Positions 57,642-64,000 of a DNA stretch of 64,000 nucleotides are shown one piece after another (the stretch's first letter is position 1; each line of letters begins with the position of its first letter). The notes below the pieces were generated by a model. That model was not told the origin of the DNA. It did not search any database and was given only the letters and a program-made list of their open reading frames with translations. A program made the translations under genes and the position numbers. The DNA lies in contig NZ_CANMDU010000007.1 of NCBI RefSeq assembly GCF_947496775.1, forward strand, positions 166,945-230,944, written 5' to 3'. The stretch comes from an uncultured Maribacter sp. Lineage in GTDB: Bacteria; Bacteroidota; Bacteroidia; Flavobacteriales; Flavobacteriaceae.

Positions 57642-59693
57642 ATGAAACTAAAAAAATTAACCAGCCTATTACTATTTGCTTTCTTAGCTTTTACTGCGGT
57701 AAATGCTCAAGAAGACAATCCTACTTTGCCATATGAAGTAGCCTCGCAAAACCTTTTAAAATACAACCGTTTTTTAATAAACCCCACATTCTCGACGGTT
57801 AGAGAAGATAAATCTTATATAAATCTCTTGCATAGAAACCAATCCGCAAGTTTTGAAAATAACAACCAAACTTACTTTTTAAGTTATAGTGGTAGAATGG
57901 GCGACCGCAGTGGATTGGGACTAAGTCTGTACACACAAAGAGCAGGTATTACCGATAATATTGGTGTTTTGGCCAATTACGCTTACGGTATTAAACTAAG
58001 TGATAAAAGCAATTTTACTTTTGGTGCCAACTTAGCGTATTACAGTAGTGGAATAAACTTAAATAGAACATCGCAAGTAGATATAAATGACCCAAGACTA
58101 AATGGGGCACAAGATCAAAATATACTATCCTTTCAACCAGGATTCAACCTTTCTTATGGTAATTTTGATGTTGGTGCATTCGCTGAAAACCTATTCGATT
58201 ACAACTTAAAAACTAGTGAAACACTAACAGAATTTAAGGATAAAACATATTCTGCCCATTTACAATATACCCATCAGTTTAAAAACTCTTCCGGTGTAAT
58301 GGAAAATGCTAGATTAATGCCTTTGGCAAGAGTAAAAATGGAAGGAGAAGAAGATGTTAAATTAGGAGGTAGTTTATTATTAGATCTTCCTAAATTAGGC
58401 TGGATCCAAGGTGGCTATGATAGTTTTTACGGAGCATCTGCCGGTATAGGTTTTAACCTTAATAGAAGACTTTCTTTAGGATATACTATGGAAAAAGGTT
58501 TAAGTACAGATATTGATAATTTAGGTGTTACTCATGAAATTTCCTTTGCTTATTCCTTTACACCAAACCTTACAGAAGATCGTGTAATGCTAGAGGATGA
58601 CTTTGAAGACGAATTAGCAGATAATTCCACTATAAAAGCAGAAGATTTAGCAACTAATGATGAACTAGAAGCTTTAAAGAAAAAGTTAGCGGAAAATGAT
58701 GAAGTACTTGCCGAATTAATGTTTAAACAAGATTCTTTAGAAGCCAATAGACAACAAGATTTAGAACGTAGATTTAATTTGGTAATGAAAATGGTTCGTA
58801 GCGAAACCAATGGTCAAAGACCAGATGTGGAGAAAAGAGCAGAAAACTTATTCTACACAGGAAGAGATAAACCTGCTGTAGCTCAAATAGACAATACTAC
58901 TAAAAGAAAAGAAAATAACACAACCTATACTGCACCAAAGGTTACACCAAAACCTACAAGCGCACAAGACAATACACAACGTACAGATTATGCTTCTACA
59001 ACACCAACTCAAGAACCTATAAAAAGTAGAAAGTTTAAAAACTTAGATGGCGTTCAAGATGGTTATTATGTGGTGGCTAATGTATATAAAGGCGGCCAAT
59101 ATTTAGACAAATTTATAAATAAACTAGAGGATAAAGGTATTGCTGCAGACTATATAGACAATCAAAATAATGGGCTTAAGTATGTGTACCTAGAACGTTA
59201 TGATACTTGGGAAGAAGCAGCTGAAGCCTATAAAAGTAATATGAATGGCAGCTACGAGGGCTCCCTTTGGATTATGAATGTAGATAATAAATACACTAAT
59301 GAAGCTTATGCTAGTAATGTAGATAAACTAAAAGAGAAATCTTCTAAATACAATACAGATAATTTACAATCCAATGTTATTGTAAAAGACAATATTGCTG
59401 CTACAGAACCAACAACAAAAACATATAAAATTGATGGAGCAAATTCTGGATACTATATAATTGCAAATGTATTTGCTAATCCTAATAATGCTAACCGATT
59501 TGTAAAACTGTTAAACTCTTATGGCTTAAATGCCAGTTATTTTATTAATCCAGAAAACAACTACCGTTATGTATATTTAAAAAGACATGAATCTTGGAAT
59601 AATGCACTTATATCTTACTACTCCAAAATAAACGATTCTTATGATGATAAAATGTGGATTATGAGAGTTACAAGAGAAGAAGAAATGGCATAA
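57642..59693 (+). CDS. PorP/SprF-like barrel fused to coiled coil and two SPOR-like domains
   Basis: 683 residues. In order: signal peptide (to NAQ, 23); a PorP/SprF-type beta barrel (about 25-310, with the early LKYNRFLINPTF and later GYDSFYGASAGIGFNLNRRLSLGYT-like strands); a coiled coil (about 340-385); a Thr/Pro/Asn-rich linker; SPOR-like domain A (about 466-547, GYYVVANVY ... LWIM); and SPOR-like domain B (about 596-678, GYYIIANVF ... MWIM). PorP members are usually about 300 residues, so the second half is an addition. The start at 57642 directly precedes the signal peptide. The tail probably lies in the periplasm. Confidence 0.85.
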   Translation: MKLKKLTSLLLFAFLAFTAVNAQEDNPTLPYEVASQNLLKYNRFLINPTFSTVREDKSYINLLHRNQSASFENNNQTYFLSYSGRMGDRSGLGLSLYTQRAGITDNIGVLANYAYGIKLSDKSNFTFGANLAYYSSGINLNRTSQVDINDPRLNGAQDQNILSFQPGFNLSYGNFDVGAFAENLFDYNLKTSETLTEFKDKTYSAHLQYTHQFKNSSGVMENARLMPLARVKMEGEEDVKLGGSLLLDLPKLGWIQGGYDSFYGASAGIGFNLNRRLSLGYTMEKGLSTDIDNLGVTHEISFAYSFTPNLTEDRVMLEDDFEDELADNSTIKAEDLATNDELEALKKKLAENDEVLAELMFKQDSLEANRQQDLERRFNLVMKMVRSETNGQRPDVEKRAENLFYTGRDKPAVAQIDNTTKRKENNTTYTAPKVTPKPTSAQDNTQRTDYASTTPTQEPIKSRKFKNLDGVQDGYYVVANVYKGGQYLDKFINKLEDKGIAADYIDNQNNGLKYVYLERYDTWEEAAEAYKSNMNGSYEGSLWIMNVDNKYTNEAYASNVDKLKEKSSKYNTDNLQSNVIVKDNIAATEPTTKTYKIDGANSGYYIIANVFANPNNANRFVKLLNSYGLNASYFINPENNYRYVYLKRHESWNNALISYYSKINDSYDDKMWIMRVTREEEMA

Positions 59694-59988
59694 ACTAAAA
59701 AAGAAAATGAAGAGAAAAACTGTATTTAAAAAAACATTGTTGTACTATTTTTCTTGATTTTTAGAAAAATTTATAAAATATTAAAACGATAAAACCCTCT
59801 GTAAATAGAGGGTTTTATCGTTTAGTAACACTAGTAAAATATGCTTTCACAACAATAATATACCATGTTACAACAATAAATTCTACAGCTCGCTTATAAA
59901 GTTAATATTTGTTATTAGAAGATTCCCCAATCTCAGTTGAAAGACGCATCTGAAATTTGGGACTCTACTGAAACTAAGAAGCGACCAA
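59694..59988. other. Intergenic region before the last large gene
   Basis: 295 bases. The terminator at 59784-59823 is the only feature I can support. No promoter box matches well. Confidence 0.5.
59784..59823 (+). terminator. Terminator after the PorP-SPOR fusion gene
   Basis: A 17-bp perfect stem (AAACGATAAAACCCTCT with its reverse complement) encloses a 6-base loop and is followed by TTT. It separates the operon from the next large gene. Confidence 0.9.
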
Positions 59989-62900
59989 ATGAAAGCCATT
60001 ACTTTTAAGAAACCAAACCTACTATTTTTTATACTATTCCTTTTTATAGGATTCACAGGATACTCGCAAATAAAAAACGACTTTGATGTTCGATATTCAG
60101 CAGATATTCGTGGTGAGCTAACTTTCATAGCCAACAACATTGTTAACCGACAAGTAGATGGGTATTGGATAGGAGCATGGGAAGGAAGAGGAAGAAATAG
60201 AAGATGGAATCCACAAGCTACTTGGGTGCCACCAGTATCTCCTAACGACCCATATAATGATACGGGAAGTACTTCAACATCAAATGACAGTCACAATATG
60301 CAATATATTGATGTTGATGGAATTGTTGATAGCGATGGTGATGGTAATGATGACACCTTTAGTTCTAGTAGTGCCACATTAGATGTTCCAGATGAAGGTT
60401 GCGCCTTAGTAAGATATGCTGGTCTGTATTGGGGTGCCGTTTATGTAAACTCGGACAGGAGCAATATAGACAATATAAAATTTAGAACTCCAAATGGTAC
60501 ATACCAAGATTTAACTGCAGACGAAATCCTTTTTGATGGTAATGGCGATACAGATTTTGGATATTATAGCCCATATACTTGTTATAAAGATGTAACCTCT
60601 ATAATTACAGGTCTTGCAAATCCAGATGGAGAATATACCGTTGCCAATGTACTTGCTAGTAATGGTGGTGGAATTTCAGGTGGAATTTCAGGTGGTTGGT
60701 CCATGGTAATAGTTTATGAAAACCCCAACTTACCTGGTAGTAAATACATTACCACTTTTGATGGTTATGCCGGGATTGCATCAGCTGCTCCAGATGTTGA
60801 AATTCCAATAAGTGGTTTTACTACATTACCAGCTCCTTTTAATGTACGTGCTAATATAGGTGTAGCGGCTCTAGAAGGAGATAATGCATTTGGTGGTGTT
60901 AATGGCAATTCGGGAGATGGTTTAGCTATTAATGCAACCATTCCTTATGACCCTATCGCTTTCACTCCATTAAACAGTACCGTAAACCCTGTAGATAACT
61001 TTTTTAACTCCAGTATTTCCATTGACCCAAACATAGTAACAACACGTAATCCTAACAGTACAAACACTTTGGGTTGGGATGTAGATTTATTCCCTGTTAC
61101 CAATGTCCCTAACAACAATGTAATTCCTAACGATGCTACTAATGCCGTCTTACGCCTTAACTCCGATCAAGACAAGTATGATGTTTTCTTCGTTTCCTTT
61201 GATGTAGAAATTATAGAACCCAATATTGTATTAGAAAAAAGAGTAAATACCCCTGGCGGTGTAGATATTACAGGGCAAGGGGTAAATCTTGGACAGACTC
61301 TAGACTATGTATTATCTTTTCAAAACATTGGTAATGATGATGCGGATAGTTATACTATTAGAGATGTTCTTCCTGTAAATGTTGCTCCGCCAAATGGAAC
61401 AGACTTTACAGCTGCAGACATGGTTTTACCAACAGGCGTAACTTATGTTTATGATCCAGCAACACGAACCGTTACTTTTACCATACCTAATAATTTAGTA
61501 GAACAAGGGCTTACTCCTTATTCCATTCGAATGCGTGTACAAGTAGCAGAGAATTGTTTTGATTTTGTTAATGCTTGTTCCGATTTAATAGAAAATATAG
61601 CCTATTCTACTTATAGAGGAATAGAAAATTCAGCAGTAATTACCGATGATCCTAGTGTTACAGATTTTAACGCTTGTGGATTTATAATTCCTGGAGCAAC
61701 GAACTTTTTATTAGATGATCTTTCTGACTGTAGTTTTGAAAGAACGGTTGAACTATGTGGTAATGAAGCAATATTAGATGCAGGAGATGGTTTTGGAGGA
61801 TACGAATGGAGAAGAGATGATAATAATAATGGCATTTTTGACCAAACGGATACCATAATAACCGATGGCGATCCAGACAACGACCCAAGTACAATAATTG
61901 TTACTGAAGTAGGTACTTATATTGTAGATAAAGAAGATCTAGATCCGTGTAAAGGTTTTAAAGAAATAATCCATGTAGAACCTTATGGAACAGGGAGTAT
62001 TACAAACCCAATAATTGAATATTTTAATGATGTAAATAGCGATATTGACCCTGCAAATGATTTAGCAGGTGAAATTGTTCAATGTAGTATAGATAATGAT
62101 GAATTGCCTAAACTATTTTTATGTGGAATTAATGATACCAGACTACTTCAAATTAACATATTAGATACGCAAAACATAGTATGGGAAAGGTTAGTTGAGG
62201 GTAGTTGTCAAGGGGATGACCCTGGCGATGATTGCGCAAATAAAAATTTAACATGCGACTGGAATGAAGTAAGTACAGGTAATAACTACCTTGTTAATGA
62301 TGCTGGTAAATATAGATTGTCTGTAACCTACCAAAACGGATGTACAAGTCGTTTCTATTTTAATGTTTTTCTAAACACTCTACCTATATCATTTACAAAA
62401 AAAGATATAATTTGTTCTACAGATGGATATATTAATATGAATCCATTAGGAGCTGGTTATGGTTACCAATTGGTAGATGATGCTACTGGTAATGTTATAA
62501 TCCCTTTTAGTGCAAATAACGGCCCTAATTTTGATTTTGGAACAGGAGAAAATGGAGCATATAGAGTACAAGTAACACAACTAGACAGCACTGGAACTCC
62601 AATTGTAGATGGTTGTATTTTTGAAACTCCAGTAATTGGTATTGTAGAAAGAGATGTACAGTATAATGTAAATGTTACTCCTGCAAACTGCACTACTTTA
62701 GGCACAGCTACAATACAGGTGACTAATGCAGATGCAAAATATTACTATGAAATCAGATTAAATGATGGCTCCAATGGAGGACTAGGAAGTATTGTTGACA
62801 CTAGTACGGCTGCTGAAGATGATAATAATTTTACTTTCACAGGTTTAAATGCAGGCAATTATATAGCCTACGTAACAACAGAAGATGGTTGTTCTTATAA

Positions 62901-64000
62901 TGAACAAATTACTATTATAGATGAAAATGATTTAGACTTAACGGCCCTAGTATCGCAACATATTAGTTGTAAAGAAGGCAATATTCAAATGGATTCAGAC
63001 GGTGGGCAAACACCACATACCTATGCCATTTGGGAATATGTTGATGAAACAGGCACAACTATAACATCATACCCAACTATTAATGATATACCTCCTTCAG
63101 AATATCAGACCAGTGTAATTTTCGATATTCTAGAACCAGGAGACTACACATTTGTAGTAGTAGACAGAAATAGTTGTCATGCAATATCAAATACCGTAAG
63201 TATTGAATTTCAACCTGCAGCAGAATTTGACCCAATATCTATTACAGATGTATTGTGTTTTGGCGATACTACGGGATCTATTCAATTTAATCTGCTAAGT
63301 GCCAACGGTTATCAACTTACATATTATTTATTTAATGCTGTAGGTTTTGATGAAGACAACTATAACCTAGCAACTGCTTTAGATACAAATACCTCGGGTT
63401 ATTTTCCAGATTTAACAGCTGGTGATTATGCTATAGCAATTAACCAAAGAAAAGGAAGTTCTTCTTGTGATTACTTTGAATATTATTCTATTTCTACTCC
63501 TAGTACTGCTTTAAGTGCAGATTCATCACTTATTAATGATTATACTTGTACACAAGACGGAATCATAGAAGCTCAAAATGTAACTGGTGGTACCGCTCCT
63601 TATGCGTATAGTATAAATGGAGTTACTTTTATTCCAGATACAACCCCTAACGCACATAGATTTGAAAATTTAACTGAAGGAACTTATACTATAACAGTAA
63701 GAGATGCTAATGGTTGTTTATTTCCAACAGACCCAATAACATTAGATCCTCTAAATGAACCTAATGATTTAACTTTTACTGCAACAGCTCCTAATTGCCC
63801 AGCACAAACATCTAATGTAACAGTATCTGTAGTAAACGGTAATACTCCTTTTGTTTTTGATATTATTGCACCATCAAACATTACAGCTACTTCCATTTCT
63901 GGTTCTGCAGCAAATTTTGACAATCTTGCTCCAGACACCTATACTTTTAGAGTTACTGACAATAAAGGGTGTATATATACCGAGAACTTTACAATAAACC
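59989..64000 (+). CDS. Very large secreted protein, probable T9SS type-B cargo (partial)
   Basis: 1337 codons are visible and the frame is open to the right edge, so the C-terminal sorting domain is not seen. A signal peptide ends near TGYSQ (27). DVDGIVDSDGDGNDD (near 108) is a calcium-binding thrombospondin-3-like stretch. GCALVRYAGLYWGAVY and GGWSMVIVYENP are typical of the N-terminal domain of flavobacterial gliding-associated giant proteins. A DUF11-like domain lies near 410-520 (GQTLDYVLSFQNIGNDDADSY). From about 880 onward, SprB-like repeats of roughly 80-110 residues appear, with patterns such as GGTAPYAYSING and TYTITVRDANGC. Start at the ATG 59989. Confidence 0.85.
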   Translation, partial: MKAITFKKPNLLFFILFLFIGFTGYSQIKNDFDVRYSADIRGELTFIANNIVNRQVDGYWIGAWEGRGRNRRWNPQATWVPPVSPNDPYNDTGSTSTSNDSHNMQYIDVDGIVDSDGDGNDDTFSSSSATLDVPDEGCALVRYAGLYWGAVYVNSDRSNIDNIKFRTPNGTYQDLTADEILFDGNGDTDFGYYSPYTCYKDVTSIITGLANPDGEYTVANVLASNGGGISGGISGGWSMVIVYENPNLPGSKYITTFDGYAGIASAAPDVEIPISGFTTLPAPFNVRANIGVAALEGDNAFGGVNGNSGDGLAINATIPYDPIAFTPLNSTVNPVDNFFNSSISIDPNIVTTRNPNSTNTLGWDVDLFPVTNVPNNNVIPNDATNAVLRLNSDQDKYDVFFVSFDVEIIEPNIVLEKRVNTPGGVDITGQGVNLGQTLDYVLSFQNIGNDDADSYTIRDVLPVNVAPPNGTDFTAADMVLPTGVTYVYDPATRTVTFTIPNNLVEQGLTPYSIRMRVQVAENCFDFVNACSDLIENIAYSTYRGIENSAVITDDPSVTDFNACGFIIPGATNFLLDDLSDCSFERTVELCGNEAILDAGDGFGGYEWRRDDNNNGIFDQTDTIITDGDPDNDPSTIIVTEVGTYIVDKEDLDPCKGFKEIIHVEPYGTGSITNPIIEYFNDVNSDIDPANDLAGEIVQCSIDNDELPKLFLCGINDTRLLQINILDTQNIVWERLVEGSCQGDDPGDDCANKNLTCDWNEVSTGNNYLVNDAGKYRLSVTYQNGCTSRFYFNVFLNTLPISFTKKDIICSTDGYINMNPLGAGYGYQLVDDATGNVIIPFSANNGPNFDFGTGENGAYRVQVTQLDSTGTPIVDGCIFETPVIGIVERDVQYNVNVTPANCTTLGTATIQVTNADAKYYYEIRLNDGSNGGLGSIVDTSTAAEDDNNFTFTGLNAGNYIAYVTTEDGCSYNEQITIIDENDLDLTALVSQHISCKEGNIQMDSDGGQTPHTYAIWEYVDETGTTITSYPTINDIPPSEYQTSVIFDILEPGDYTFVVVDRNSCHAISNTVSIEFQPAAEFDPISITDVLCFGDTTGSIQFNLLSANGYQLTYYLFNAVGFDEDNYNLATALDTNTSGYFPDLTAGDYAIAINQRKGSSSCDYFEYYSISTPSTALSADSSLINDYTCTQDGIIEAQNVTGGTAPYAYSINGVTFIPDTTPNAHRFENLTEGTYTITVRDANGCLFPTDPITLDPLNEPNDLTFTATAPNCPAQTSNVTVSVVNGNTPFVFDIIAPSNITATSISGSAANFDNLAPDTYTFRVTDNKGCIYTENFTIN
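60667..60690 (+). repeat. Tandem 12-base repeat
   Basis: GGTGGAATTTCA occurs twice in tandem inside the last gene, giving GGISGGIS. It keeps the frame and so alters only the length of a glycine-rich loop. Confidence 0.7.

Noticed and set aside
1..64000. tRNA, rRNA, CRISPR array, insertion sequence or prophage
   Set aside because: None was seen when reading both strands. Repeats found were palindromes, terminators and a 12-base tandem only.

Overview
The window is chromosomal DNA of a marine-type Flavobacteriaceae member (Bacteroidota). The signs are very low GC, type IX secretion (T9SS) type-B cargo proteins with PorP/SprF partners, flavobacterial families of unknown function (DUF4837, DUF4175, probably DUF6909 and DUF6747), Bacteroidota-type promoter -7 boxes (TANNTTTG), and conserved flavobacterial gene orders. 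Genus and species cannot be given from the sequence alone.

Layout. (1) 1-14917, all minus strand: a surface-polysaccharide locus. In transcription order it has a Wzz-like chain-length protein, rfbB-rfbA-rfbC-rfbD (dTDP-L-rhamnose), a UDP-glucuronate-4-epimerase-like enzyme, a GT4 glycosyltransferase, a Wzx flippase, a CapA-like protein, a TupA-like ATP-grasp protein, a second GT4, an EpsG-like polymerase, a GT2, an O-antigen ligase/polymerase-like protein and a partial WecA/MraY-like phosphotransferase cut by the window edge. The distal part (about 0.8-9.5 kb) looks more AT-rich and homopolymer-rich than the rfb part. (2) 14922-19025, minus: a DUF6909-like protein, a GH3-family protein and an M23 peptidase, divergent from tatA (plus). 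(3) 19730-29359, plus: a 2071-residue T9SS type-B protein, a PorP/SprF protein and a SPOR-like/TPR/PD40/OmpA protein, ending at a strong terminator. Two paralogous 56-residue membrane peptides follow, each with its own terminator. (4) 30348-34304, minus: pgk, a MltD-like LysM transglycosylase and a DUF4837 lipoprotein. (5) 34516-36076, plus: holB and a DoxX-family protein. (6) 36109-46010, minus: DUF4175 protein, ybeY, mnmG, a frameshifted small membrane-protein gene, a lipoprotein, a methyltransferase, an OmpH-like lipoprotein, and a two-gene unit with a YD/YwqK-like lipoprotein. Two perfect parS-like 16-mers bracket mnmG. (7) 46100-55022: gltX and an SPFH protein (plus); an Omp85-like protein and a GNAT-DUF1272-flavin-binding operon (minus) divergent from a MocR-type regulator; glnS (minus). 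(8) 55382-64000, plus: a second T9SS locus with a 751-residue type-B cargo, a PorP/SprF-like barrel fused to a coiled coil and two SPOR-like domains, and a very large secreted protein cut by the right edge.

How the parts fit together. Regions 1 and 2 build and remodel the envelope (polysaccharide assembly, peptidoglycan hydrolysis, Tat export). Regions 3 and 8 each pair large secreted adhesin-like proteins with dedicated outer-membrane PorP partners. The two loci share a recurring SPOR-like domain: it is on the OmpA protein in locus 1 and on the PorP barrel itself in locus 2. Region 6 carries the mnmG neighbourhood with parS-like sites, which suggests proximity to the replication origin, although no oriC was identified. 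No tRNA, rRNA, CRISPR array, insertion sequence or prophage was seen.
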